DNA of 64,000 bases from Streptomyces sp. QL37 (GCF_002941025.1 NZ_PTJS01000001.1:248001-312000), one strand, 5' to 3'. Positions 46,566 through 54,527 are shown, counted from the first letter of the stretch. Notes: generated by a model from the letters alone, not told the origin. Made by a program: numbers and translations.

Positions 46566-47998
46566 GCGCCACGCCCGTGCCCCCGGAGGCACGGCAGAGC
46601 GCTCCGGAGCCGGGGCAGGAATCGACGTCTCCCCGGCGGCTGAGGACCGTGGTACTCGCCAGCCTGCTCGGCACCACGGTGGAGTGGTACGACTTCTTCC
46701 TCTACAGCACGGCTGCCGGCCTGGTCTTCAACAAGCTGTTCTTCCCCACGGCCGACGGCACCGTCGGCACGATGCTGTCGTTCGCGACGTTCGCGGTGGG
46801 TTTCGTCGCCCGGCCCGTGGGCGGCCTGCTCTTCGGGCACCTCGGCGACCGGATCGGCCGCAAGCACACCCTCGCCTTCACCATGGGCCTCATGGGGGTC
46901 TCCACCGCGCTGATCGGTCTGCTGCCCACGTACGAGCAGGTCGGTGTCCTCGCCCCCGCTCTGCTTCTGGTCCTGCGCGTCGCACAGGGTGTGGCGCTGG
47001 GCGGGGAGTGGGCCGGGGCGGTGCTGCTGGCCGTGGAGTACGGGCCTGCGGGGCGCAAGGGCCGGTTCGGCAGCTTTCCGCAGATCGGGCTCGCCATCGG
47101 GCTGGCGCTGGGCACCGGGGTGTTCGCGCTGCTGAGCAATGTGCTGAGCGAGTCGGCGTTCCTCGACTACGGATGGCGGATCGCCTTCCTCATCAGCCTG
47201 GTGCTCGTCGTGGTCGGACTGACCGTGCGCCTGAAGATCGATGAGACGCCCGCCTTCCGTGCGGCGCGCCGCCTCCAGGAACTGCCCCGCGCGGCGCCGC
47301 TGGTGGAGCTGTTGCGTGAGCCGGCCGCGCGCCGTCACGTCCTGCTGGGCATGCTCGCGCGGTGGGGCGAGGGGGCGGCCTTCAACACCTGGGCGGTGTT
47401 CGCCATCACGTACGCGACGGGGACGCTGGAGCTGGAGCGCACCCCGGTGCTGCTCGCGGTCACGGCCGCGGCGCTCGTCATGGCCGCGCTGATTCCGGTG
47501 TCGGGAGCCGCCGTCGACCGCTACGGGGCCCGCCGGGTCTACCTCGTGGGGATGGCCGCGTTCACCGTCTCGGTCTTCCCGGCGTTCTGGCTGTTCGGGA
47601 CCGGCGGGGCCTGGGCGTTCGCGGCGGCACTCGTCGTGACGCTCGGGATCGTGCACGGCTCGTTCTACGGCGCCCAGGGGACCCTGTTCGCGGCCCTGTT
47701 CGCCACGCCGGTGCGGTACACGGGCATGTCGTTCGTCTACCAGGTGTCCGGCATCTTCGCGTCCGGCGTCACGCCTCTGATCATGACCGCGCTCCTCGCT
47801 CTCGGTACGGGCAGCCCGTGGTGGGCCTGCGGCTACCTGGCGCTGACCGGCCTGGTGAGCGTGTGGGCGACCAGCCGGCTGCGGGACGAGGACCAGCACG
47901 TGCCGACCGGACGTGCCGCCTCGACCCCTCCCCCATCGGCGGACCCGCTCTCCCTGGTGGGGGCCGGCGCGGGGGGTGCCGAGGGCGCCCGGACCTGA
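46562..47998 (+). CDS. MHS-family MFS transporter, probable sulfonate importer
   Basis: The protein has 478 aa and 12 membrane helices. The metabolite:H+ symporter signature is present: GTTVEWYDFFLYSTAAGLVF in TM1, GHLGDRIGRKHTL between TM2 and TM3, and LGGEWAGAVLLAVEY in TM5. The GTG start overlaps the ssuD stop. Most ssuD genes sit with an ssuABC importer; here a proton symporter takes that place, so organosulfonate uptake is inferred from coupling alone. Family members otherwise carry citrate, shikimate, proline or betaine. Confidence 0.85.
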   Translation: MSATPVPPEARQSAPEPGQESTSPRRLRTVVLASLLGTTVEWYDFFLYSTAAGLVFNKLFFPTADGTVGTMLSFATFAVGFVARPVGGLLFGHLGDRIGRKHTLAFTMGLMGVSTALIGLLPTYEQVGVLAPALLLVLRVAQGVALGGEWAGAVLLAVEYGPAGRKGRFGSFPQIGLAIGLALGTGVFALLSNVLSESAFLDYGWRIAFLISLVLVVVGLTVRLKIDETPAFRAARRLQELPRAAPLVELLREPAARRHVLLGMLARWGEGAAFNTWAVFAITYATGTLELERTPVLLAVTAAALVMAALIPVSGAAVDRYGARRVYLVGMAAFTVSVFPAFWLFGTGGAWAFAAALVVTLGIVHGSFYGAQGTLFAALFATPVRYTGMSFVYQVSGIFASGVTPLIMTALLALGTGSPWWACGYLALTGLVSVWATSRLRDEDQHVPTGRAASTPPPSADPLSLVGAGAGGAEGART

Positions 47999-48021
47999 GG
48001 TGCCTCGCCCGGCTCGGGCTC

Positions 48022-48061
48022 CGGCCGGGGGGTGGGACCGACCGGTCCCACCCCCCGGCCG
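48022..48061. terminator. Bidirectional terminator between MHS and LLM genes
   Basis: Perfect 18-bp arms (48022-48039 with 48044-48061) and a GACC loop occupy almost the whole 69-bp gap between the two converging operons. It can stop transcription from both sides. Confidence 0.88.
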
Positions 48062-48067
48062 CTCCCG

Positions 48068-49420
48068 CTACAGCGGGGGCAGGTCGAGGTGCTCGCGCAG
48101 TGTTGTCCCCCGGTACGCGGTGCGGTAGACGCCCCGTTCCTGGAGTTCCGGAACGAGTTTGTCGACGATGTCCGTGACGGAGGCCGGGAGCAGGTGCGGC
48201 AGGAGGTTGAAGCCGTCGACGGCACGGGTTGTGACGTAACGGGCCCACTCGTCGGCGACGGCCGAAGGAGTACCGACGAACGACGGGTGCCCCGGGGACA
48301 CTTCGAGAACCAACTCGCGTATGGACAGGCCGCGTTCGGATGCCAGGTCTCGCCACTTCCGGATCAGGGCCTGCTTGCCGCTGCGGCGCTCGATGGAGAT
48401 CGTGCCGCGCGAGGGGTCGAGTTCGCCCTCGCTGGGCTCGATGTCGGGGAGCGGGCCGTCCGGGTCGTAGGCGGAGAGGTCGGTGCCCCAGTACTGTTCG
48501 AGGAAGGCCAGGGCCCGCACCCCGTTGACCTGCTCGCCTCGTACCCAGCGTGCCTTCTCCTCCGCGTCGGCCGCGGTGTCGCCGAGTACGACGCTCGCTC
48601 CCGGCAGGATCCGCAGCGCGTCCGGCGTCCGTCCGTGGCGGGCCAGCCGGTCGCGCAGGTCGGCGGCGTAGGCCACGGCCTTGGCGTATTCGGTGTTGGC
48701 GGAGAAAACGACATCGGCGTGGCGGGCCGCGAGTTCACGGCCGCCGTCCGAGTCCCCGGCCTGGAACAGCACCGGGCGGCCCTGCCGGCTGCCCGGCACG
48801 GTGGCGGTGGCACGCAGTCTCACCAGGTCGGAGTCGCGCTCCACGAGGCCGGCCGACCCGGGCCGCGCCCAGCTCGCGGCTTGCCCGTCGGGCGCGACGG
48901 CGTCCGGGGCCCAGGACGCCCACAGCTCCTTGGCCGCCTCGACGAACTGCCCCGCACGCTCGTAGCGGCGCTCGTGCTCCAGCCAGCCTCCGTGACGGAA
49001 GTTGGCTCCGGTCCAGGCGTTGTCGGTGGTGACGATGTTCCAGCCGGCCCGGCCGTCCGAGAGCAGATCCAGGCTGGCCAGCCGGCGGGCCAGGTCGGCC
49101 GGATAGTTGTAGGTGGTGTTCTGGGTGGCCACCAGGCCGATCCGCTCGGTCACGGCCGCGAGCGCGGACAGCTGTGTGATCGCGTCGGGCCGGCCCGCCA
49201 CGTCGAGGTCGAAGACCTTGCCACGGTTCTCGCGCACCCGCAGGCCCTCACCGAGGAAGAAGGCGTCGAACAACCCGCGTTCCAGGGACTGCGCGATCCC
49301 GACGAATGTCTCGAACTCCGTGTGTGAGGGTGCTTCCGGGTCGGTCCAGATCAGCTGGGGCCCGACGCCCGTGAAGAACACACCGAGGTGCAGCTGCGGA
49401 AGGGAATTCTGCTCGGTCAT
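48068..49420 (-). CDS. LLM flavin monooxygenase, NtaA/SnaA/DszA type
   Basis: The protein has 450 aa, the length of the NtaA/SnaA/DszA group. Typical stretches are LHLGVFFTGVGPQLIWTDP, RGLFDAFFLGEGL, RIGLVATQNTTYNYPADLARRLASLD, GRAGWNIVTTDN and PVLFQAGDSDGGRELAARHAD. Members oxidise dibenzothiophene sulfone, nitrilotriacetate, dimethyl sulfide or similar with FMNH2. The ATG at 49420 follows GAGGTGAG; a GTG three codons earlier is possible. It is second in an operon behind another LLM protein and a cysteine-type leader, which points to an organosulfur substrate. Confidence 0.88.
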   Translation of the reverse strand: MTEQNSLPQLHLGVFFTGVGPQLIWTDPEAPSHTEFETFVGIAQSLERGLFDAFFLGEGLRVRENRGKVFDLDVAGRPDAITQLSALAAVTERIGLVATQNTTYNYPADLARRLASLDLLSDGRAGWNIVTTDNAWTGANFRHGGWLEHERRYERAGQFVEAAKELWASWAPDAVAPDGQAASWARPGSAGLVERDSDLVRLRATATVPGSRQGRPVLFQAGDSDGGRELAARHADVVFSANTEYAKAVAYAADLRDRLARHGRTPDALRILPGASVVLGDTAADAEEKARWVRGEQVNGVRALAFLEQYWGTDLSAYDPDGPLPDIEPSEGELDPSRGTISIERRSGKQALIRKWRDLASERGLSIRELVLEVSPGHPSFVGTPSAVADEWARYVTTRAVDGFNLLPHLLPASVTDIVDKLVPELQERGVYRTAYRGTTLREHLDLPPL

Positions 49421-49430
49421 GACACTCACC

Positions 49431-50531
49431 TCAGGCGTTCGTGGCCGGCACGGCGGCGAATCGGTTGGCGGGACGGACGAGGCCGAGCGTTTCGCGCAGG
49501 GTGGTACCCGCCCATGGCCCCGCCCCGGTCACCTTCGGCAGCACCCGCTCGGCCAGGACCGGCAGGTCGACGGCGAGTACCGCCGGGTGCAGCCTGACTC
49601 CGTCGACCGACTCGGCCAGCTCGCGCAGCAGGTCCAGCAGTGCCTCCGCGGAGCCGACATGGCGCAGCCGTCCGGTCTCCGGCCGGCCGGCGGCAGCGTC
49701 CAGCTCGGCGAGCCGGTCCGCGGCGGGGGCCGCCGCGTCGAGGACCACCTCCACCTCGGCGAAGACCAGTGGCGCGCCCGCTTCCCTGGCCGTGGCCGCG
49801 CGGGCCGCGACCTCGGCGAGACCGGGCCGCCCCACCAGCACGACATCGGCGCGTGCGTCGGCGTCCAGTGCGTCCGGGGCCAGGACGACGATCTGGCCCT
49901 GTGGTGGACGCGGCGTGATCAAGGGGCCTTTGACGGTGAAGGAAGCGCCCTCGAAGTCGATGTGGTGCACCCTCCGCGAGTCCAGGAACCGGCCGCTCGC
50001 CACATCCTTGATGACCGCGTCGTCCTCCCACGAGTCCCACAGGGCGCGGGCGGCGTCGATGACATCGGCGGTCTCACGGACCAGCGCGGCTGCGGGAAGC
50101 GCCGCTGCCCCGACGGTGGCGAGTTCGTCCTCGCCCGCGGCCGCACCGATCACCCAGCCCGCCCTGCCGTGCGAGGCGTGGTCCAGACTCGCCAGCTGGG
50201 TGGCGAGGTGGAAGGGTTCCGTGGTCGCGACGTGCAGCGTGGGCGCGAGGCCGATCCGGTCGGTCAGGGGGGCGACGTACGAGGCACGCGTGCCGGCCTC
50301 CAGTCGTCCGGCCGGCCCAGGGCTCGCACCGGGCGGCAGCGGTGAGTCGGCGAAGGTGACGAGGCCGAAGCCGGCATGCTCGGCTGCGGCGACCACCTCG
50401 CGCAGCGCGCGGGGTGCCAGAACGGCCCCAGGCGGCCGCCCGGAGTGGCGCCAGGCGGCCGGGTGGGCGCCGTCGCCGTCGGCCTCCAGGGCGAGATGCA
50501 GGCCGGCGAGCCCGGCTTCTCGGTCGGTCAT
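49431..50531 (-). CDS. LLM-class flavin-dependent oxidoreductase
   Basis: This 366-aa protein has an LLM TIM barrel: LREVVAAAEHAGFGLVTFADS, APLTDRIGLAPTLHVATTEPFHLATQLASLDHASHGRAGWVIG and a C-terminal VLPKVTGAGPWAGTTLRETLGL. The central part is more divergent and Ala-rich than in NtaA-type proteins, so substrate and even flavin (FMN or F420) are open. Start ATG 50531 follows GAGGT. The gap to the next LLM gene is 10 bp. It is the first structural gene after the leader ORF at 50837. Confidence 0.85.
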   Translation of the reverse strand: MTDREAGLAGLHLALEADGDGAHPAAWRHSGRPPGAVLAPRALREVVAAAEHAGFGLVTFADSPLPPGASPGPAGRLEAGTRASYVAPLTDRIGLAPTLHVATTEPFHLATQLASLDHASHGRAGWVIGAAAGEDELATVGAAALPAAALVRETADVIDAARALWDSWEDDAVIKDVASGRFLDSRRVHHIDFEGASFTVKGPLITPRPPQGQIVVLAPDALDADARADVVLVGRPGLAEVAARAATAREAGAPLVFAEVEVVLDAAAPAADRLAELDAAAGRPETGRLRHVGSAEALLDLLRELAESVDGVRLHPAVLAVDLPVLAERVLPKVTGAGPWAGTTLRETLGLVRPANRFAAVPATNA

Positions 50532-50836
50532 GGGGTGTACCTCCGGTCGAAGTGGATTCAGGGGCGTACGAGTCGGCAGAGGACGCAGGGGGCGGGAACG
50601 ACTGTGTGTGCAGCGGAGGGTGGGACCGTGGAGGCCGTCGGTGCTCCTGGGCACCGCGACCTCTCGGTCAGGTGTGCGGGCATGCCGGGCACGGTGGGCT
50701 CGTGGCAGACGTCGGCGCGGGCTCGCGGCAGACGTCGGCGCGGGAGAAGGGGATGCGAACGGCGCGGAGTACGGGTGCCCGATCGCCAGGGGCCTTCAGA
50801 CAGCGCGGCGGACCGGGACGAGTGGTGCGTTCGTGC
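50532..50836 (-). other. Attenuation region between leader 2 and LLM operon
   Basis: These 305 bp lie between the leader stop and the first LLM gene. No ORF is supported. The region contains two 18-nt direct repeats at 23-bp offset (listed separately). Confidence 0.5.
50704..50744. repeat. Direct repeat pair in leader-LLM spacer
   Basis: GGCAGACGTCGGCGCGGG occurs at 50704-50721 and again at 50727-50744, an exact 18-nt repeat at a 23-bp period. Each copy contains the palindrome GACGTC. It lies inside the untranslated spacer and could give two alternative pairing partners for one RNA segment. Confidence 0.7.
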
Positions 50837-50977
50837 TCAGCGGCGCGGAGAGGTCCCCGGACACAGCGCGCTGCTCACCCGGAGCAGGTCGACGTGGCGC
50901 CGGGCGACCAGCAGCCCGAGAGTCCCCGCGCGAGGCTGCACGCGGTCGTCGGATGCGCGGGCGGATCGCGTCCGCAT
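50837..50977 (-). CDS. Putative cysteine-responsive leader peptide 2 (46 aa)
   Basis: The 46-aa peptide contains VARRHVDLLRVSSALCPG near its end, matching the H-V-D-L-x-R-V-S-S-A-x-C leader core. ATG 50977 is preceded by GAGGTGA at 5 nt, a good ribosome site. The first 20 residues are probably unimportant filler. It lies upstream of the two LLM monooxygenase genes, on the same strand, and is divergent from leader 3. The expected role is sensing Cys-tRNA or cysteine supply during translation. Confidence 0.75.
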   Translation of the reverse strand: MRTRSARASDDRVQPRAGTLGLLVARRHVDLLRVSSALCPGTSPRR

Positions 50978-51047
50978 GCCGGTCACCTCGCAGCCGTCGG
51001 GTGGGTCAGCAGCTCGACGGAAAGCCGTCGATGTCTGTGATCTGCTC

Positions 51048-51076
51048 ACGTTAACCGCTCGGCCACGGTTGGACAA
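51048..51076 (-). promoter_or_regulatory. Promoter of leader 2 / LLM operon
   Basis: On the minus strand: -35 TTGTCC (51071-51076), 17-bp spacer, -10 TAACGT (51048-51053). The start point would be about 65 nt before the leader ATG at 50977. Confidence 0.55.
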
Positions 51077-51128
51077 TGCCGATCCTGAGCGGTCAACGCC
51101 CCCTTCGCATACCGGTGTTCGAGCTGAT

Positions 51129-51145
51129 ACGTTGCGTGGCAACGT
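51129..51145. promoter_or_regulatory. Inverted repeat in divergent leader promoter region
   Basis: ACGTTGC-GTG-GCAACGT, perfect 7-bp arms, lies between the two divergent leader ORFs. It may be an operator for a sulfur or redox regulator shared by both directions. No cognate regulator is in the window. Confidence 0.45.
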
Positions 51146-51188
51146 CCCTGGTGGACGATGCCCCGTGTTCGAGAGGACCGCGCCACTC

Positions 51189-51332
51189 ATGCCGTACCAG
51201 CCGACTGCCTCCGGGGTCACGTTCCCGGACCGGGTTGCCTGTACGCGCCGCGCGGGGTCCCTCGGCGCACGCCTCTCGGCCCGTCGGCACATCGATCTGC
51301 ACCGTGTCTCCAGCGCCATCTGTCAGGCCTGA
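51189..51332 (+). CDS. Putative cysteine-responsive leader peptide 3 (47 aa)
   Basis: The peptide of up to 47 aa ends SARRHIDLHRVSSAICQA. The core H-I-D-L-x-R-V-S-S-A-I-C is nearly that of leader 2, and the Cys is three codons from the stop. The ATG at 51189 has GAGAGGA about 10 nt upstream; a shorter start inside is possible. It precedes a 61-aa protein, a GNAT and a DUF1684 protein, whose link to sulfur would be new. Confidence 0.72.
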   Translation: MPYQPTASGVTFPDRVACTRRAGSLGARLSARRHIDLHRVSSAICQA

Positions 51333-51365
51333 CGTCATCACCGCCTGACCGGCCCGCGTCACGGC

Positions 51366-51405
51366 CTGACCCGTTCCCGCGTACACCCTTGTCCGCGCGG
51401 GTCAG
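51366..51405 (+). terminator. Candidate attenuator hairpin after leader 3
   Basis: CTGACCCG pairs perfectly with CGGGTCAG across a 24-nt loop that itself contains complementary CGCG blocks. It starts 34 nt after the leader stop and ends 42 nt before the next ORF. Confidence 0.45.
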
Positions 51406-51447
51406 CTGCCGTGCCCGGGCGTCTCCCCTTTCTCTGGAGATACGCCG

Positions 51448-51633
51448 ATGCCCGGACCGCTCCCCCAGCGCCGCTCCGCCCTGACCTCGCTCGCCGTCGT
51501 CACCGTCCTCTCGCTCGCCGCCGAGCGGTGCACGGACATCTTGATCGGTTCCGGGCCGTTCACGCTCACCGACGACGCACCGGCCGGGTCGGCAGGCATG
51601 GCGGAGGACCGGATCGCGGGCGGTGCCCGATGA
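51448..51633 (+). CDS. Small protein of unknown function (61 aa)
   Basis: The 61-residue ORF has a short hydrophobic stretch SLAVVTVLSLAA (about 13-24), one Cys (ERCTD), and an acidic, Gly/Ala-rich tail. It may be a single-pass or peripheral membrane peptide. The ATG follows TGGAG, and the stop overlaps the next gene as ATGA, which supports real translation. No family is recognised. It is the first gene after leader 3. Confidence 0.5.
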   Translation: MPGPLPQRRSALTSLAVVTVLSLAAERCTDILIGSGPFTLTDDAPAGSAGMAEDRIAGGAR

Positions 51634-52241
51634 GCGCGGAGCTGCCCTCGGACGCGGGCGTCCTGTCGCCGACCGGGGTCCCGGGACCCCGCGGAAGCCT
51701 CGCCACGGGCCTGCCGAGCCGTCCCTCGAACGCCCCCCGGACCGCGCCGGGGACCTCCTGCGACGGCACCGTGCGCTGGACGGCCACCGGCTGGGAGCAC
51801 CCGGACGCGCTCGCCCTGCGCCGGCGGATGGACGCCGAACTGCGGCCGCGTTACGCGCCCTTCGACGCTCTGCGTGCGGGTCGGCGGCCGGGTCCGCCGA
51901 CCGCCGGGGAGATAGCGGTCACCTGGCTCGCGTACGACGGCGCAGGCCCGCTGGCGACAGCCTCCCTGAGACTGCTCCGACGGAACGACTGCGAGGACCT
52001 CCACGAGGTCAAGCGCGTCTACGTGCACGACGAGCACCGAGGGCGCGGTCTGGCCAGGGCGGCGCTCGACGCCGTGGAGGGGAGCGCCCGGGCGCTCGGC
52101 GTGGAACGGCTTCTCCTCCAGACAGGCAAGCTGCAACCGGAGGCCATGGGCCTCTACGAGCGGCAGGGCTGGAGCCGTGTCCCCTGCTACCCGCCCTACG
52201 ACACCGACCCGTTCAGCGTCTGCTACGGCAAACACCTATGA
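51630..52241 (+). CDS. GNAT-family N-acetyltransferase
   Basis: The protein has 203 aa from ATG 51630; the first 45 residues are low-complexity and a later start is possible. The GNAT core has KRVYVHDEHRGRGLARAAL (acetyl-CoA loop, about 130-148) and QPEAMGLYERQGWSRV as the C-terminal strand-helix. The substrate is unknown. It is coupled by ATGA to the small 61-aa ORF and followed 50 bp later by the DUF1684 gene, so the three form one unit behind leader 3. Acetylation of a thiol or amino-acid sulfur compound is possible but only inferred. Confidence 0.82.
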   Translation: MSAELPSDAGVLSPTGVPGPRGSLATGLPSRPSNAPRTAPGTSCDGTVRWTATGWEHPDALALRRRMDAELRPRYAPFDALRAGRRPGPPTAGEIAVTWLAYDGAGPLATASLRLLRRNDCEDLHEVKRVYVHDEHRGRGLARAALDAVEGSARALGVERLLLQTGKLQPEAMGLYERQGWSRVPCYPPYDTDPFSVCYGKHL

Positions 52242-52290
52242 CCCGCGCACAGCCGCGCCGGCCCCACGAACACCGCACGAGGGAGCGAAC

Positions 52291-53112
52291 ATGACTGTCC
52301 AAGAAGTCGACCAGGAGACTTTCGTCCAGGAGTGGGAGCAGTGGCACCGTGAGCACGACGAGGTGCTCGCCGGACCCCACGGGTTCCTCGCCATCACGAG
52401 CCTGCACTGGCTGAGCCCCGAACCGACCCGCTTCGAGGACGCCCCCGGGGCCTGGTCGAGCACGCCCGGCGGAGTGGTGGTCGAGCTGACGGAGGGTGAG
52501 GAACTCACCGTCGACGGCGTGGCGGTGCGCGGCCGTCACGACTTCGGTGTCATCGGGGAGCGGGACAGTCTGTACCCCGGCTTCGGCGACGCGGTGATCG
52601 AGGTCGCCAAGCGGGGCGGACACGACATCCTGCGTCCGCGCCACCCCGGAAACGCCCTCCGCACCGCCTTCACGCGGACCCCGTCGTACGCCCCCGACCC
52701 CCGCTGGGTCCGCACCGGCCGCTTCGTGCCCTTCGACACCCCGCGCGCGGTGACCGTGGGCGCGTCGGTCGAAGGCCTGGAGCATGTCTACGATTCCCCC
52801 GGCCAGGTCGAGTTCGAGCTGGACGGCACGGTTCACCGGCTCACGGTGTTCAACGGGAAGGACGCGGGCAGCCTGACCGTGCTGTTCACGGACAAGACCT
52901 CAGGGGTGACCACCTACGCGGCGAACCGCTCCCTGGGGATCGCGCCCCCGGACGCCGAGGGCAGGGTGCGTCTCGACTTCAACCGGGCCGCGAATCTTCC
53001 CTGCGCCTACACGGACCTGGCGACCTGCCCGCTGCCCCCGGCGGAGAACCGGCTGCCCGTCGCGATCGAGACCGGCGAGAGGATCCCTCTGGAGCGCGGC
53101 GGACAGCCCTGA
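52291..53112 (+). CDS. DUF1684-domain protein
   Basis: This 273-aa protein shows the DUF1684 pattern: an N-terminal helical WEQWHREHDEVLAGPHGFLAITSLHWL, a beta-rich middle, YDSPGQVEFELDG, LTVLFTDKTSGVTTYAANRSLG and the end LDFNRAANLPCAYTDLATCPLPPAENRLPV. The two Cys in CAYTDLATC are family-conserved and could bind metal or a flavin partner. Function unknown. ATG 52291 follows GAGGGAG. Its presence behind a cysteine-type leader suggests a sulfur link. Confidence 0.85.
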   Translation: MTVQEVDQETFVQEWEQWHREHDEVLAGPHGFLAITSLHWLSPEPTRFEDAPGAWSSTPGGVVVELTEGEELTVDGVAVRGRHDFGVIGERDSLYPGFGDAVIEVAKRGGHDILRPRHPGNALRTAFTRTPSYAPDPRWVRTGRFVPFDTPRAVTVGASVEGLEHVYDSPGQVEFELDGTVHRLTVFNGKDAGSLTVLFTDKTSGVTTYAANRSLGIAPPDAEGRVRLDFNRAANLPCAYTDLATCPLPPAENRLPVAIETGERIPLERGGQP

Positions 53113-53146
53113 TCCCGTAGGCCCCCGAGGCGTGCGGGCGACGCGC

Positions 53147-53177
53147 CCGGCTCGTCCCGCCCGTCGGGACGAGCCGG
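53147..53177. terminator. Bidirectional terminator between DUF1684 and AI-2E genes
   Basis: Perfect 13-bp stem CCGGCTCGTCCCG/CGGGACGAGCCGG with a CCCGT loop in the 71-bp gap between the converging genes. Confidence 0.85.
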
Positions 53178-53183
53178 AGGGCT

Positions 53184-54287
53184 TCATGACGGGTCGCCAC
53201 CGGGTGACGCTTCCGGCTCCTGCCGCTCCTCACCGAGCTGTTCACGCAGATAGTTCCAGGCCACCGCGATCAGCGCGGCGGCCGGTACGGCGAGCAGGCT
53301 GCCCACGATGCCGGCGAGGCTTCCCCCCAACGTCACGGCGAGCAGGATCACAGCGGCGTGCAGACCGAGCCCGCGGCTCTGGATCATGGGCTGGAACACG
53401 TTGCCCTCGAGCTGCTGCACCACGACGATGATCGCCAGCACGATCAGCGCGTCGGTCAGTCCGTTCGACACCAGGGCGATGAGAACGGCGACGAATCCTG
53501 CGAACAGGGCTCCCACGATCGGCACGAACGCGGACACGAAGGTCAGCACGGCCAGTGGGAGCACGAGCGGCACCCCCACGATCCACAGGCCGAGGCCGAT
53601 GAGGACCGCGTCGAGCAGGCCGACATAGGCCTGGGAGCGCACGAATTCGCCCAGGGTGTCCCAGCCACGGGCCGCCACGGCAGGAATATCGGTGGCGAGC
53701 CGACCGGGCAGCTGGCGCTCCAGCCAAGGCAGGAACCGGGGGCCGTCCTTGAGCATGAAGAACATCAGGAAGACCGCCAGGACAGCGGTGACCACACCGT
53801 TGACCACCGTGCTGACACCCGTGACGACGGTGGTGACCATGCTGCCCAGGCTGTCCTGGATGCGGGCGGTCGCGGAGTCGAACGCACCGGTGATCTGGTC
53901 GTCACCGATGTTGAGGGGTGGCCCGGAGGCCCACTCGCGCAGCCTCTGGATGCCTTCGACCACCCCGTCGGCCAGTTCCCCTGACTGGGAGGACACCGGT
54001 ACCGCGATCAGCGCCACGACTCCCGCGGCGACCAGCAGGAACAGCACGGTCACCACAGAAGCCGCGAGGGCCGGGGGCCAGCCGCGCCGGCGCAGGAATC
54101 GCGCCGTGGGCCACGTCAGTGTGGTGAGCAGCAGGCCGACTATGAGGGGCCAGACGACCGACCACATCCGCCCCAGCGCCCACACCGCCACTGCGGTCAT
54201 GACAAGGACGAGCAGCAACTCGCCTGAGACGCGGGCCGAGACGCGGAGGGCGGCGCGGGCTTTGGTGGAGCTCAACGTGACAGACAT
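53184..54287 (-). CDS. AI-2E family transporter (PerM/YdiK type)
   Basis: This 367-aa protein has seven to eight membrane helices arranged 3 + 1 + 4. A soluble amphipathic region sits between helices 3 and 4 (GELADGVVEGIQRLREWA to DSLGSMV). The C-terminal family core has GVPLVLPLAVLTFVSAFVPIVGALFAG and NVFQPMIQSRGLGLHAAVILLAVTLGGSLAG. Start ATG 54287 was chosen because the longer frame upstream is Arg/Pro-rich. Members export AI-2 or act as Na+/H+ antiporters; a role cannot be assigned here. Confidence 0.88.
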   Translation of the reverse strand: MSVTLSSTKARAALRVSARVSGELLLVLVMTAVAVWALGRMWSVVWPLIVGLLLTTLTWPTARFLRRRGWPPALAASVVTVLFLLVAAGVVALIAVPVSSQSGELADGVVEGIQRLREWASGPPLNIGDDQITGAFDSATARIQDSLGSMVTTVVTGVSTVVNGVVTAVLAVFLMFFMLKDGPRFLPWLERQLPGRLATDIPAVAARGWDTLGEFVRSQAYVGLLDAVLIGLGLWIVGVPLVLPLAVLTFVSAFVPIVGALFAGFVAVLIALVSNGLTDALIVLAIIVVVQQLEGNVFQPMIQSRGLGLHAAVILLAVTLGGSLAGIVGSLLAVPAAALIAVAWNYLREQLGEERQEPEASPGGDPS

Positions 54288-54421
54288 GGGGGTCAGCCTA
54301 TGGGCCGCCGGACCCGCCCCCGGACGGCACCCGCCCGGCCCCACCCCGCAGTGGCGTCGGGCGACCTGCCGCGCGGGACACCCGGCCGATGCGGCCCCAA
54401 CGCGCCCGCCTGCGCGAGGCA

Positions 54422-54450
54422 TTGACACGGCGACCGGCCGTACTTAACGT
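54422..54450 (+). promoter_or_regulatory. Promoter of GH43 gene
   Basis: -35 TTGACA (54422-54427, perfect), 17-bp spacer, -10 TAACGT (54445-54450). The start point would be near 54457, immediately before the palindrome at 54463. Confidence 0.68.
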
Positions 54451-54462
54451 GGCGCCCCGTCA

Positions 54463-54476
54463 TTACATCGATGTAA
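54463..54476. promoter_or_regulatory. Perfect palindrome TTACATCGATGTAA, likely LacI-type operator
   Basis: A perfect 14-bp palindrome with a central CG step, as in LacI-family operators, lies 12 bp after the -10 box of the GH43 promoter. It is placed to block transcription until an arabinan-type sugar is sensed. The repressor gene is not in the window. Confidence 0.65.
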
Positions 54477-54527
54477 AAACGCGTGTGGTCCCCATCCCCC
54501 AACGGGCCCGGCCCGGAAGGACGCCTC

